DNA of 64,000 nt from Tamaricihabitans halophyticus (GCF_004340875.1 NZ_SLXQ01000008.1:62001-126000), one strand, 5' to 3'. Counted from the stretch's first letter, positions 40,589 through 49,254 are shown. The notes: generated by a model not told the origin, from the sequence alone. Made by a program: numbers and translations.

Positions 40589-41581
40589 TCAGTTCTCGCG
40601 GAGGGCGAGCAGCCCGTCGACGAAGGGAGCAAGGTCTAGCTCGTTCACCGTGCGCACGTGCTCGACCATTTCCGCGGGCAAGGCGGCAAGACCGTGCTGG
40701 GCACCAAGAATCGCGCCACAGATCGCCGCCACGGTGTCGGTGTCGCCGCCAACGGTGGCCGCGATGCTGAGCGCGGCGTGCGGATCGGCTCCACGGGCCG
40801 CGACCAGCGCGAACGCTGCGATCACAGATTCCTGCGCCGCCACCGAGGTACCGATGACCTCGGGCAAGGCATCGTGCAACCGCTCGGTGTCCATCCCGCG
40901 AACGAAGCCGCGAACCCAGTGAAGCCGCGCGGCGATATCCCCACCGGCATGCCACCTGCCGCGCAGCGCGCCAGTAGCAGCCGCGGCTTCGGCCGCATCC
41001 AGTGTCTGGCTCGGATCCGCACCCGCGATGCCGGCCGAGACGGCCGCGGCGACAGCGGCAGCCGAGGCGATGCCGAGGTTCGTGTTGTGCGTGACCTGGC
41101 AGGCCCGTGCGACCGCATCCACCAGCCCGTCGTGTGGCGCGTTGGCGATCGCGACCGGGGTGATCCGCATGGCCGCGCCATTCGTCGTGCCCAGCGCGCC
41201 GGCGAGGTCCGGGGGAGTGCCCGATTCGAGTAGCTCGATCGCCCGCTTGGTGGACGGGCCGAGCAGATCAGCCGAACCGCGGCGGATCATGTCCGCCTCC
41301 CAGTCCGTCAGCGCCCTGGCGAAGGTCGCCGGGTCCAGCTCGCCGTTTCCTTCGATGAGCAGCCTGGCTACCAGCACGGCTTGCTCGGTGTCATCCGTGA
41401 TCGACCCCGCGGCCATTCCAGGGGCGATCGGCTGTTCCGGGATCGCGTCAACGAGTCCGGTGATCGGCCCGTAGCACCGGAGGATCCGCTCGCGGGACAT
41501 CGACTGCGTTGGCATACCAAGCGCATCGCCAAGGGCCAGCCCGTAGAACGCGCCGAGTGCGTGTTCCCGCCGCGCGCTCAT
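40589..41581 (-). CDS. ADP-ribosylglycohydrolase-family protein (YegU/DraG-like)
   Basis: A 330-residue all-helical hydrolase. The magnesium motifs are GSITDDTEQAVLVA (about residues 60-73) and GGDTDTVAAICGAILGA (about 276-292), and the N-terminal GAFYGLALGDALGMP is typical. The family removes ADP-ribose from proteins or splits other N-ribosyl bonds. Linked here to a nucleobase-type permease and a PfkB kinase, it is more likely to cleave a small N-ribosyl compound than a protein modification. It overlaps the GntR gene by 4 bp. Confidence 0.87.
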   Translation of the reverse strand: MSARREHALGAFYGLALGDALGMPTQSMSRERILRCYGPITGLVDAIPEQPIAPGMAAGSITDDTEQAVLVARLLIEGNGELDPATFARALTDWEADMIRRGSADLLGPSTKRAIELLESGTPPDLAGALGTTNGAAMRITPVAIANAPHDGLVDAVARACQVTHNTNLGIASAAAVAAAVSAGIAGADPSQTLDAAEAAAATGALRGRWHAGGDIAARLHWVRGFVRGMDTERLHDALPEVIGTSVAAQESVIAAFALVAARGADPHAALSIAATVGGDTDTVAAICGAILGAQHGLAALPAEMVEHVRTVNELDLAPFVDGLLALREN

Positions 41582-42288
41582 CGGTCACCGTAGGTCAGGT
41601 GGAAGGTGAACCTGCTGGGATCCAGCCAGCTCACCACATGCTCGACCAGGCCACCGCGCGGATCAAGGCAGTCCCGCACGGCGCGCAGGAATGGCGTGTC
41701 CGGTGCGCGCTCCAGCAGCTCGGCGTTCCTTTCGTCCAGCGGCGCGCCGCTGATCCACTGCTCACCGCCGCTGGAGTACAGACCGGCTGAAGCAAGCGTG
41801 GCGGTGAGCGAGTCCTCGCGTAACCCCTGCTCGGGAAGCTCGGCGAAGGCGGGGATATCCGGGATATAGGACAGTTCCAGCGATACTGGGCCGGCCTGCG
41901 GGTCACGGCGCAACCGGCGGATCAACATGAAGGACTGGATCTCGAAGCGCTCCGTCAGTTCCTGGTCGCGTACCCGGTCGATCCCGAGCAGCTCGGTGGT
42001 GATCTCGAAGCCGGAGTCGGCAAGCGCGGTCGCCCACCCAGAGTGCTGGTCGAGCGGCACTCCGTCGAAGGTGACGAACGAGCCGACCCCGCTTTGCGTG
42101 GCGATCAACTCGTGTCGCTGTAGCTCGGCGAGCGCGCTGCGCACCGTCCCCCGGCTCACCTGGTAGCGCTGCGCCAGCTCGTTCTCGCCGGGCAGCCGCT
42201 CACCGGTGGCCAGCCGGCCGGATCGGATCTGCTTCGCGAGCTCGCTCACCAGGCGATTGCGCTTGCTGAAGCCTGCCTGTTCAATCAT
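41578..42288 (-). CDS. GntR-family (HutC subfamily) regulator of the yeg-like operon
   Basis: About 236 residues. A winged helix at residues 10-70 (GERLPGENELAQRYQVSRGTVRSALAELQ) is followed by a UTRA effector domain (about 90-230). It is the first gene of the operon ahead of the hydrolase, permease and kinase genes. The inverted repeat TGTACAT-AC-ATGTACA directly abuts the ATG at 42288, and an alternative ATG at 42294 lies within it, so a leaderless, autoregulated transcript is likely. The effector is presumably the substrate or product of the pathway. Confidence 0.85.
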   Translation of the reverse strand: MIEQAGFSKRNRLVSELAKQIRSGRLATGERLPGENELAQRYQVSRGTVRSALAELQRHELIATQSGVGSFVTFDGVPLDQHSGWATALADSGFEITTELLGIDRVRDQELTERFEIQSFMLIRRLRRDPQAGPVSLELSYIPDIPAFAELPEQGLREDSLTATLASAGLYSSGGEQWISGAPLDERNAELLERAPDTPFLRAVRDCLDPRGGLVEHVVSWLDPSRFTFHLTYGDR

Positions 42289-42303
42289 GTACATACATGT
42301 ACA
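42288..42303. promoter_or_regulatory. GntR operator: TGTACAT-AC-ATGTACA
   Basis: A perfect 7 bp inverted repeat with a 2 bp spacer at the 5' edge of the GntR gene. HutC-subfamily GntR proteins bind short dyads of this kind over their own promoters. No other copy was noticed in the window. Confidence 0.65.
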
Positions 42304-42534
42304 GGAGCCGGTGCGTTATGTCCAGATCCGCCCGTAACACGCCGTCGCCGTGGGCCGGAAAACCGGTGGAACAGGCCCGACGCGCGGCATTACCGTGTTG
42401 CCGAATCTGGTCACCTAGTCAGGGCGTGCCGTTGTACATCCGGTGAGACATCCGAGCGCTGAATTCTCGCGCGTCGCGCTTCGGCGCCCGCGCGCTTTCC
42501 GTCGTGGACTTCTCACCGAAACAGGTGTACTGAT

Positions 42535-43098
42535 ATGCCCATTTACTGGGTGGCCACGCCTACCCGCCTGCCGCTCGTTATCCGCCGTTGCCACGCCTGC
42601 GCCGCCAAGCGCTTCCGGGCAACCGGCCGGTTCCGGGTCAACGCGAACCACAAACTCATCGATGCCTGGCTGCTCATCCGCTGTACCGGCTGCGCGGAAA
42701 CCGCCAAGCTCGCCGTACTCGAACGAATTCCGGTGCGCACGATCCGGCCAGGACTGCTGTGCCGGCTACAGGACGACGACCCCGTCCTGGCCGCCGAGCT
42801 GCTTCAGGACCCTGGCCTGTGCCGCCGCCAACGCATCGCCCTCGACTGGGACAACGCCTGGCGCCTGGCCATCGACGAGTCGGATCACCCCGCGCACGCG
42901 GATAAGGATGGGGAGCGGATCGAGGTTTCGGTCCATTTCGCGGCGCGTATCCCGGTTCGGCCGGTGCGACTGATCGCGCAGGGCCGCGGTCTGTCGCGAG
43001 CTGAGGTTCGGCGACTGATCGACGTGCGGAAGCTGGTCTCGGAGGTCCGGCTGGACAGCAAGCGCTCCAGCGACTTCACCTTCATGCTCGAGCATTGA
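42535..43098 (+). CDS. DUF1062 domain-containing protein
   Basis: A 187-residue protein that I recognise as DUF1062. Two CxxC pairs (RRCHACAAKRF at about residues 18-28 and IRCTGCAET at about 48-56) suggest a zinc site. The conserved core reads FRVNANHKLIDAWLLIRC. A helix-rich C-terminal half ends with EVRRLIDVRKLVSEVRL. The ATG has CAGGTG about 7 nt upstream. No function is known for the family. It stands alone between the yeg-like operon and the B12-riboswitch operon and is followed by a hairpin. Confidence 0.75.
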   Translation: MPIYWVATPTRLPLVIRRCHACAAKRFRATGRFRVNANHKLIDAWLLIRCTGCAETAKLAVLERIPVRTIRPGLLCRLQDDDPVLAAELLQDPGLCRRQRIALDWDNAWRLAIDESDHPAHADKDGERIEVSVHFAARIPVRPVRLIAQGRGLSRAEVRRLIDVRKLVSEVRLDSKRSSDFTFMLEH

Positions 43099-43109
43099 TC
43101 CGCGCGCCG

Positions 43110-43134
43110 GTTCGGGATCCACAATGGATCGAAC
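43110..43134 (+). terminator. Hairpin after the DUF1062 gene
   Basis: GATCCA-CAA-TGGATC forms a 6 bp stem, extended by GTTC/GAAC outside a two-base bulge. It begins 12 bp after the stop codon. No T-run follows. The remaining sequence up to the riboswitch (43135-43220) shows nothing recognisable beyond a presumed promoter. Confidence 0.45.
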
Positions 43135-43220
43135 GTTGGAACGCGGGTGAATCGGGCGTCGCGCGGTGATGTGTCGCATCCCATGACGGCGGAGAGGGGT
43201 GGAATTCCGTGTTAGGCTCC

Positions 43221-43383
43221 GGGCGCCAGTTGAACCACGCCATGCGGCGAGGTCAGGGAATCCGGTGCGAATCCGGAACTGACGCGCAGCGGTAACGGTG
43301 ACGGGCGGGACACAGCCACTGGAGTGCGCTCTGGGAAGGCGTCCCGGCCGGATGAGCCGAAGTCCGAAGACCTGCTGGCGCCC
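43221..43383 (+). promoter_or_regulatory. Cobalamin (B12) riboswitch
   Basis: The closing helix P1 is formed by GGGCGCCAG (43221-43229) and CTGGCGCCC (43375-43383), nine perfect pairs. Between them are the conserved core GGTGCGAATCCGG followed by CTGACGCGCAGCGGTAA, the B12 box GCCACTG (43315-43321) and the 3' core CCGAAGACCTGC. It precedes the btuF-like gene by 77 nt. Adenosylcobalamin binding should switch off the btuFCD operon, most likely at translation, since the gene start follows a short expression platform and no T-run is present. Confidence 0.95.
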
Positions 43384-43459
43384 GCCCTCCGGGCGATCCG
43401 GGTGCGGGTGAATCGTACGGCTGGGCTCCGCGCATGAGCCCTCGACGCAAGGGAATGCC

Positions 43460-44488
43460 GTGTCGAATATCCGAGTGGCGCGTCTCGCGACCGTATTCAT
43501 CGCCAGTGCGCTGGTGTTGGCTGGCTGTCACGGCGATACGGGTAATGCGCCTGCCGAGGCGGCCGCCGGTTATCCCCGGGCGGTGGACAACTGCGGTACC
43601 CGAGTCAGCGTGCCGGCGCCACCGCGGCGCGCGGTCGCGCTCAACCAGGGCAGTGCGGAGATCATGCTTGCCTTGGGGCTCGGTGATCGCATGGTGGGTA
43701 CCGCGACCTGGACGGACCCGGTGCTACCCAGTTTGGCCGAAGACAACGCACGGGTTCCGCGACTCGCCGAGAATATGCCGTCATTCGAGAGCGTGCTTGA
43801 GGTCGAACCGGATTTCGTCGCCGCCTCCTTTGTGTCCACCTTGGGCAAGGGTGGGGTAGCGACACGGGAGCAGTTCGCCGAACTCGGGGTGCCGAACTAC
43901 GTGGCGCCAGCGGACTGCCAGAAGGACAACAGCGGTGGCGGCGACGGATCCCGCGACGATCCATTGACCATGGACACCATCTACACCGAGATCCGCGATC
44001 TGGCGCGGATCTTCGACGTCCAGCAGCGTGGCGAGCGGTTGATCACGGAGCTTCGGGAACGAATGCGCAAGGCCGCCGAGAACACTGACACCTCGCGTGT
44101 CACGGTGCTCTACTGGTTCGCCAACTCCGATGCGCCGTATCTCGCCGGTTGCTGCGGCGCGCCGGGCATCATGACGCGCGCTCTGGACGCCAGGAATGTT
44201 TTTGCCGACACCCATGAAGAGTGGCCGCAGATCAACTGGGAGGCGATCGCCGATCGCGATCCGGATGTGCTGGTGCTCGGCGATCTCACCAGGCGCTCGG
44301 AAACCGCCGAGACGGCCGAGCAGAAGATCGCGCATCTGGAGTCGCATCCGGTTGCGAGCCAGCTTGCCGCCGTGCGGCAGAAACGATACGTGCGACTCAG
44401 CGGTCAGGCGATGAACCCGACGATGCGGACCGTGGATGGCACCGAGAAGCTCGCGGAAGCGCTGCGCGAGTTCGGGTTGACCGGTTGA
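43460..44488 (+). CDS. btuF: Cobalamin-binding lipoprotein of an ABC importer (BtuF-like)
   Basis: A 342-residue periplasmic-binding-type lipoprotein. The signal ends VLAGC (lipobox, Cys about residue 23), followed by a Peripla_BP_2 fold: RVSVPAPPRRAVALNQGSAEIMLALGL and VLEVEPDFVAAS. The GTG at 43460 has AAGGGA upstream. Iron-siderophore binders share the fold, but the B12 riboswitch directly upstream argues for cobalamin or cobinamide. The permease gene overlaps its stop by 4 bp (TTGA). Confidence 0.87.
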   Translation: MSNIRVARLATVFIASALVLAGCHGDTGNAPAEAAAGYPRAVDNCGTRVSVPAPPRRAVALNQGSAEIMLALGLGDRMVGTATWTDPVLPSLAEDNARVPRLAENMPSFESVLEVEPDFVAASFVSTLGKGGVATREQFAELGVPNYVAPADCQKDNSGGGDGSRDDPLTMDTIYTEIRDLARIFDVQQRGERLITELRERMRKAAENTDTSRVTVLYWFANSDAPYLAGCCGAPGIMTRALDARNVFADTHEEWPQINWEAIADRDPDVLVLGDLTRRSETAETAEQKIAHLESHPVASQLAAVRQKRYVRLSGQAMNPTMRTVDGTEKLAEALREFGLTG

Positions 44489-45519
44489 TCGGGCAACGAT
44501 CGGAATCCGGCCGGGCGGTCGGCACCTACTGTCTCGCCGGCGTCGGTATCCTCGCGGTGTCCATTTCGGTCGTCGTCGCGATCGGACCCGCGCGGGTCGG
44601 TGTGACGGATGCTTGGTCCGTGGTGCTGTCCCGGCTCGGCCTCGCCGAGGTGGAGCTCAGCCCGCTGCGCGCCGGTATCGTATGGGACCTGCGGTTGCCG
44701 AGGGCGTTGCTCGCGGCGATCTGCGGCGCGGGGCTCGCGGTCTGTGGCGCGGTGATGCAGGCGCTGCTGCGCAATCCGCTCGCCGATCCGTTCGTGCTTG
44801 GCGTGTCCTCCGGCGCCTCCACCGGGGCCGTGGCGGTGGTAGTACTCGGCGTGGGTGGTGGTGCCCTGTCGATCTCCTCCGGGGCGTTTGTCGGCGCGGT
44901 GGTGTCCTTCGCGCTCGTCCTGCTGCTCAGTCAGACTCTCGGCGGTACAACCGAGCGGGTGGTGCTTTCCGGGGTGGCCGCGATGCAGCTGTTCTCGTCG
45001 CTCACCTCGTTCATCGTGCTGACCTCCGGTGACGCGGAGACCACCCGAGGGGTGCTCTTCTGGTTGCTCGGCTCGCTGAGCAGTGCCGCGTGGTCCGAAG
45101 TCGCGCTCTGTGCGCTGGTCCTCGCTGGTGTGCTGGCGGTGTGCCTGGGTTACGCACGGACGCTGGACGCATTCGCCTTCGGTGCCGAGGCCGCGGCCAC
45201 CCTTGGTGTCGCGGTCGCCAGAACCAGAGTGGTGCTGCTGTGTGCCACCGCCCTGCTCACCGCCGCACTGGTGAGTGCGGCCGGTGCCATCGGGTTCGTC
45301 GGTCTGGTCTTGCCACACGCCGCGCGGGCGCTCGTTGGTGCGAACCACGGTCGGCTGCTGCCGGTGACGGCGGTGGTCGGGGCCGTGTTCCTGGTGTGGA
45401 TCGACACGCTCGCGCGCACCGTACTCGAGCCCCAGGAGGTACCGGTCGGCGTAGTCACCTCGCTGATCGGCGTGCCGGCGTTCGTGGTCGTGCTCTACCG
45501 CACGAGGCGCGCGACATGA
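44485..45519 (+). CDS. btuC: FecCD-family ABC permease (BtuC-like)
   Basis: About 344 residues with 9-10 predicted helices. The FecCD signature covers LRLPRALLAAICGAGLAVCG, MQALLRNPLADPFVLGVSSGAS and GAIGFVGLVLPHAARALVG. It forms the membrane channel of the B12 importer. The TTG at 44485 overlaps the btuF stop (TTGA); the frame stays open upstream, but that would lie inside btuF. The btuD ATG overlaps its stop by 4 bp. Confidence 0.88.
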   Translation: MIGQRSESGRAVGTYCLAGVGILAVSISVVVAIGPARVGVTDAWSVVLSRLGLAEVELSPLRAGIVWDLRLPRALLAAICGAGLAVCGAVMQALLRNPLADPFVLGVSSGASTGAVAVVVLGVGGGALSISSGAFVGAVVSFALVLLLSQTLGGTTERVVLSGVAAMQLFSSLTSFIVLTSGDAETTRGVLFWLLGSLSSAAWSEVALCALVLAGVLAVCLGYARTLDAFAFGAEAAATLGVAVARTRVVLLCATALLTAALVSAAGAIGFVGLVLPHAARALVGANHGRLLPVTAVVGAVFLVWIDTLARTVLEPQEVPVGVVTSLIGVPAFVVVLYRTRRAT

Positions 45520-46304
45520 GCGGCGGCCAGGCGGGACTGTCCGCGGACCGGGTCAGCCGCACGGCGGGCGGCAGGCTCATTCTGGACACGGTCAGTGTGA
45601 CGCCGGCGGCCGGTTCCACGGTTGGTGTGCTCGGGCCGAACGGTTCGGGAAAATCCACCTTGCTGCGGCTGCTCGCGGGCGTGCTGGCACCGACGAGCGG
45701 GCTGGTCACGCTCGATGACCAACCCCTGCCCGAGTGGGGGCGGCGCAGGTTGGCCAAGCGGGTCGCGGTCGTGCAGCAGCAGGCCGATACCCAAGTCGAG
45801 CTCAGCGTGCGCGATGTCGTCTCGCTCGGGCGAATCCCGCACCGCGGTCCGTGGTCGCCGATATCGGCCGAGGACCACGCGGTGGTAGCCGCCGCGCTGG
45901 TGGACACCGGATTGGCGGACAAGGCCGACCGAGCGTGGCAGACGCTCTCCGGTGGCGAGCGGCAACGGGCGCAGATTGCCCGCGCGCTTGTCCAGCAGCC
46001 ACGCGAGTTGCTACTGGACGAGCCGACCAATCATCTGGACATCCAGTACCAACTGGATTTGCTGACGCTGATCTCCCGCTTGCCGTTGACCACCATCGTC
46101 GCGTTACATGACCTGAACCTGGCCGCGATGTACTGCGACCAGCTCGTCGTGCTCAATCGAGGCAGCGTGGTAGCCGTCGGAACACCACGCGCGGTGCTCA
46201 CCGTGGAACTACTTGCCGAGGTTTACGGGGTTCGCGCGGAGATCGAGCACCCTGAGACAGATGGCCCGCCCCATGTCCGCTTTCTCGGCGTACTTGGCCA
46301 GTAG
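45516..46304 (+). CDS. btuD: ABC importer ATPase (BtuD/FecE-like)
   Basis: A 262-residue ATPase: Walker A GPNGSGKSTLL, Q-loop VVQQQADTQVELSV, signature LSGGERQRAQIARAL, Walker B ELLLDEPTNHLD and H-loop VALHDLNLA. The sequence class is that of B12 and iron-chelate importers. The ATG at 45516 overlaps btuC by 4 bp (ATGA). It ends the riboswitch-controlled operon and converges on paaK with a 6 bp gap. Confidence 0.9.
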   Translation: MSGGQAGLSADRVSRTAGGRLILDTVSVTPAAGSTVGVLGPNGSGKSTLLRLLAGVLAPTSGLVTLDDQPLPEWGRRRLAKRVAVVQQQADTQVELSVRDVVSLGRIPHRGPWSPISAEDHAVVAAALVDTGLADKADRAWQTLSGGERQRAQIARALVQQPRELLLDEPTNHLDIQYQLDLLTLISRLPLTTIVALHDLNLAAMYCDQLVVLNRGSVVAVGTPRAVLTVELLAEVYGVRAEIEHPETDGPPHVRFLGVLGQ

Positions 46305-46310
46305 CGCGGA

Positions 46311-47657
46311 TCAGTGCGAACGTTCGTCGATCACCCTGCGCAGCTTGCCCACGGAGCGCTCGAGCGTATCCGGCGCGACGATGCGCACGCCGACGGTCAC
46401 GCCGAGAGTGTCCTTCACCTTTCCCGCGATCTCCGCTGCCGCGCTCGTTGTGCCAGCAGGGGTTTCCGGTTCCATCGCCTCGATCAGCACCTCCAGTTGA
46501 TCGACGCGGTCCCGTTCGAAGAGCCGGAGCTGGAAGTGCGGCGACAGCCCTTCGGTGCCGAGCACGATCTCCTCGAAGTGGATGGGAAAGACGTTGACGC
46601 CACGCAGGATGATCATGTCGTCGGAACGGCCAGTGAGCCGGTCCATCCTGCGGTAGCCGGGGCGGGCGGTACCCGGTCGCAGCGTCGTCAGATCACGGGT
46701 GCGGTAGCGGATCACCGGTTGCCCGCGTTTGGTCAGCGTGGTGAGCACCAACTCGCCGGTTGATCCGTCCGGCAGTGGCGTCTGCTCGAGTGGGTCGATG
46801 ACCTCGGGGTAGAAGTGATCCTCCCAGATATGCAGGCCGTCCTTGGTCTCCACGCATTCCTGGGCCACGCCAGGCCCCATTACCTCGGAGAGGCCATAGA
46901 TGTTCACCGCGTGCAGGTTCATCCGGCTCTCCAGTTCCGCGCGTAACTGCTCGGTCCACGGTTCGGCACCCAGAATGCCGATACGCAACGAACTCTCCGT
47001 CGCGTCGATCCCTTGCCGGTCGAACTCGTCGAGCAGGGTCAGCAGGTACGTCGGCGTACCCATGATCACCTCGGGCTGAAAGTCGGTGATCAGCCGTACC
47101 TGGCGGGCGGTCATCCCGCCGGAGACCGGGATGGTCGCGCAGCCGAGCTTCTCCGCGCCGTAATGCGCGCCGAGGCCGCCGGTGAACAGGCCGTACCCGT
47201 AGCAGATATGCACTTTGTGCCCAGGGCGCCCGCCCGCGGCGAAGATCGACCGCGCCATGACCGTCGCCCAGCTGTCGATGTCCTCGGCCGTATAACCGGT
47301 CACCGTCGCGTTGCCGGTGGTGCCGCTCGACGCGTGAATCCGGCGAACCTCGCGCATGGGCACGGCGAGCATGCCAAACGGGTAGTTGTCCCGCAGGTCC
47401 TGTTTCGTGGTGTACGGGAACTTGGCCAGGTCGGCGAGCTCGCGTAGCTCATCGGGATGTACCCCGGCTTGCTCGAACCGACGCCGGTATGCCGGAACAT
47501 TCTGGTAGGCATACCGGACAGTCCATTGCAGACGTTCAAGTTGGACGGCACGAAGCTCGTCCACACTCATGCGTTCCGCGGGACTGAGCTCCTCGTGCCT
47601 GGGTGCCGGGCCCAGTCCTCGGGTGGCTGCTGGCACCCCATTGTGCCTCGCGCTCAT
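46311..47657 (-). CDS. paaK: Phenylacetate-CoA ligase PaaK
   Basis: A 448-residue adenylate-forming ligase. The P-loop is HASSGTTGNATVTGYT, and VNIYGLSEVMGPGVAQEC and GRSDDMIILRGVNVFP are PaaK hallmarks. A C-terminal AMP-binding_C_2 domain follows. It activates phenylacetate with CoA and ATP as the first step of the paa pathway. The ATG at 47657 has GAGGA about 10 nt upstream. It follows paaI by 13 bp and is divergent from paaABCDE, with shared control by PaaR-like sites. Confidence 0.93.
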   Translation of the reverse strand: MSARHNGVPAATRGLGPAPRHEELSPAERMSVDELRAVQLERLQWTVRYAYQNVPAYRRRFEQAGVHPDELRELADLAKFPYTTKQDLRDNYPFGMLAVPMREVRRIHASSGTTGNATVTGYTAEDIDSWATVMARSIFAAGGRPGHKVHICYGYGLFTGGLGAHYGAEKLGCATIPVSGGMTARQVRLITDFQPEVIMGTPTYLLTLLDEFDRQGIDATESSLRIGILGAEPWTEQLRAELESRMNLHAVNIYGLSEVMGPGVAQECVETKDGLHIWEDHFYPEVIDPLEQTPLPDGSTGELVLTTLTKRGQPVIRYRTRDLTTLRPGTARPGYRRMDRLTGRSDDMIILRGVNVFPIHFEEIVLGTEGLSPHFQLRLFERDRVDQLEVLIEAMEPETPAGTTSAAAEIAGKVKDTLGVTVGVRIVAPDTLERSVGKLRRVIDERSH

Positions 47658-47670
47658 CGGATCAGGTTCC

Positions 47671-48108
47671 TCATTCCTGGTTCGGGGCTTGCCCGATCGT
47701 GCGGCTGCGACCACGGAACTCCGCGAGCACGACCTGGCCGGTGTCCGTTTCCCGACAGACCGTCACGTCATAGATGCCGCTGCGGCCGTACCGGACTCGT
47801 TCCTCCGCGATCGCGATCAGGTGATCGCCGAGGTTGCCGCTGGCGACGAAGGTAATCTCGGCTCCGGCGGCGACGGTCACTGGTCCATGACTGTTACACG
47901 CGCAGGCGAAGGCGGTATCAGCCAGCAAGAACAGGTAGCCGCCGTGCATGATGTCGTGGCCGTTCACCATCTGCTCGGTGACCCGCATCCGTGCGGTCGC
48001 GTTTCCGAGACCGACCTCGGTCAACTCGATACCGAGCGCGCGCGAAGCCGAATCGTTGGCGAACATCGCCGTCGCGGCGGTGCCGACTTCGGAACCAGAC
48101 TGCGCCAC
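47671..48108 (-). CDS. paaI: Hotdog-fold acyl-CoA thioesterase PaaI
   Basis: A 145-residue thioesterase with the PaaI core NGHDIMHGGYLFLLADTAFA (about residues 49-68), including the catalytic-type asparagine/aspartate region of the hotdog fold. It hydrolyses ring-hydroxylated phenylacetyl-CoA to release trapped CoA. It lies ahead of paaK in a two-gene operon. An operator matching PaaR and a TTGACA promoter lie just upstream. Confidence 0.9.
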   Translation of the reverse strand: MAQSGSEVGTAATAMFANDSASRALGIELTEVGLGNATARMRVTEQMVNGHDIMHGGYLFLLADTAFACACNSHGPVTVAAGAEITFVASGNLGDHLIAIAEERVRYGRSGIYDVTVCRETDTGQVVLAEFRGRSRTIGQAPNQE

Positions 48109-48128
48109 GCGGTGTCACCACCTTGTCA

Positions 48129-48150
48129 ACCAACCGAATGGACGGTTATT
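48129..48150 (-). promoter_or_regulatory. PaaR-type operator 1 (paaI-paaK side)
   Basis: ACCAACCG then AATGGA then CGGTTATT. It fits the corynebacterial PaaR motif as I recall it (ACTnACCGnnCGnnCGGTnAGT) at all but three fixed positions. It lies 21 bp before paaI, at the expected transcription start. Confidence 0.6.
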
Positions 48151-48160
48151 TAACTGCTTT

Positions 48161-48189
48161 ATAGAAGTATTCACCCGCCGGCTTGTCAA
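48161..48189 (-). promoter_or_regulatory. Candidate promoter of paaI-paaK
   Basis: On the minus strand TTGACA (48189-48184), a 17 bp spacer and TTCTAT (48166-48161). The -35 is perfect and the -10 is weak. Transcription would start near 48154, next to operator 1. Confidence 0.4.
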
Positions 48190-48203
48190 CGCGAGGTTCG
48201 GCG

Positions 48204-48233
48204 TTGGCAGGTGACCGTGTCTCGCGCTAGCAT
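48204..48233 (+). promoter_or_regulatory. Candidate promoter of paaABCDE
   Basis: TTGGCA (48204-48209), an 18 bp spacer and TAGCAT (48228-48233); a CATAAT word overlaps the -10. The start of transcription would fall near 48240, inside PaaR-type operator 2. Confidence 0.4.
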
Positions 48234-48255
48234 AATTCCTGAACGTTCGGTTGGT
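48234..48255 (+). promoter_or_regulatory. PaaR-type operator 2 (paaABCDE side)
   Basis: AATTCCTGAA then CGTTCGGTTGGT. The right half CGnnCGGT matches the PaaR motif, and the left half is degenerate. It covers the presumed transcription start of paaA. Confidence 0.5.
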
Positions 48256-48300
48256 AAATAGGCCGCCGACCCGAGCGCGGGACAGGAAGGTGCTCGGCCG

Positions 48301-49254
48301 ATGACCGCAACGGAGCTGGCCACCACGGAGCTGCAGCGCCATTTCGAGCGCACCATCGAGCACGACCAGCGCATCGAACCGCGCGACTGGATGCCCGAGG
48401 GCTACCGCAAGACGATGATCCGGCAGATTTCGCAGCACGCGCACTCGGAGATCATCGGCATGCAGCCGGAAGGTCACTGGATCACCCGTGCCCCCTCATT
48501 GCGGCGCAAGGCGATCCTGCTCGCCAAAGTGCAGGACGAGGCCGGCCACGGGCTGTACCTGTACTCGGCCGCGGAAACGCTCGGCGCCGAGCGCACGGAC
48601 CTCACCGACCGGCTGATCAGCGGCGCGCAGAAGTACTCGTCGATCTTCAACTACCCCGCCCTGACCTTCGCCGACGTCGGGGTGATCGGCTGGCTGGTGG
48701 ACGGCGCGGCGATCTGCAACCAGGTGCCGCTGTGCCGCAGCTCCTACGGTCCCTACGCGCGGGCGATGATCCGGATCTGCAAGGAGGAATCCTTCCACCA
48801 GCGGCAAGGTTTCGAACTGTTGCTGACGATGATGCGGGGAACCAGCGCGCAGCGAGACATGGTGCAGGAGGCGACCAATCGATGGTGGTGGCCGGCACTG
48901 ATGATGTTCGGACCACCCGATGCGGATTCGCCGAATACCGCGCAGTCCATGGCGTGGAAGGTGAAACGACACACCAACGACGAGCTGCGGCAGCGCTTCG
49001 TCGATATGTCGGTGCCGCAGGCGGACGCGCTCGGCGTCACGCTGCCTGATCCCTGGCTGGCCTGGAATGCGGAACGCGGGCACTACGACTTCGGCGAGCT
49101 GGACTGGGCCGAGTTCAAACAGGTGCTCGCGGGTAATGGGCCGTGCAACGCCGATCGCATCGCGCATCGCCGTGCCGCGCGGGACAACGGCGCATGGGTG
49201 CGCGAAGCCGCCGCCGCGTACGCGGCCAAACACGCGGAAGGGCAGGGGAGATGA
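48301..49254 (+). CDS. paaA: 1,2-phenylacetyl-CoA epoxidase, catalytic subunit PaaA
   Basis: A 317-residue ferritin-like diiron protein. Iron-ligand motifs are visible in [26 protein letters not shown] (ExxH) and [13 protein letters not shown] (ExxH), as in PaaA. With PaaC it forms the oxygenase core that epoxidises the ring of phenylacetyl-CoA. It is the first gene of paaABCDE. AGGAAGG lies about 10 nt before the ATG, and the stop overlaps paaB by 4 bp. Confidence 0.95.
   Translation: MTATELATTELQRHFERTIEHDQRIEPRDWMPEGYRKTMIRQISQHAHSEIIGMQPEGHWITRAPSLRRKAILLAKVQDEAGHGLYLYSAAETLGAERTDLTDRLISGAQKYSSIFNYPALTFADVGVIGWLVDGAAICNQVPLCRSSYGPYARAMIRICKEESFHQRQGFELLLTMMRGTSAQRDMVQEATNRWWWPALMMFGPPDADSPNTAQSMAWKVKRHTNDELRQRFVDMSVPQADALGVTLPDPWLAWNAERGHYDFGELDWAEFKQVLAGNGPCNADRIAHRRAARDNGAWVREAAAAYAAKHAEGQGR

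Noticed and set aside
42318-42446. A 42-codon plus-strand frame upstream of the DUF1062 gene
   Set aside because: Mixed codon use, poor ribosome-binding spacing and no hydrophobic or domain pattern. The stretch is more likely promoter and leader sequence.
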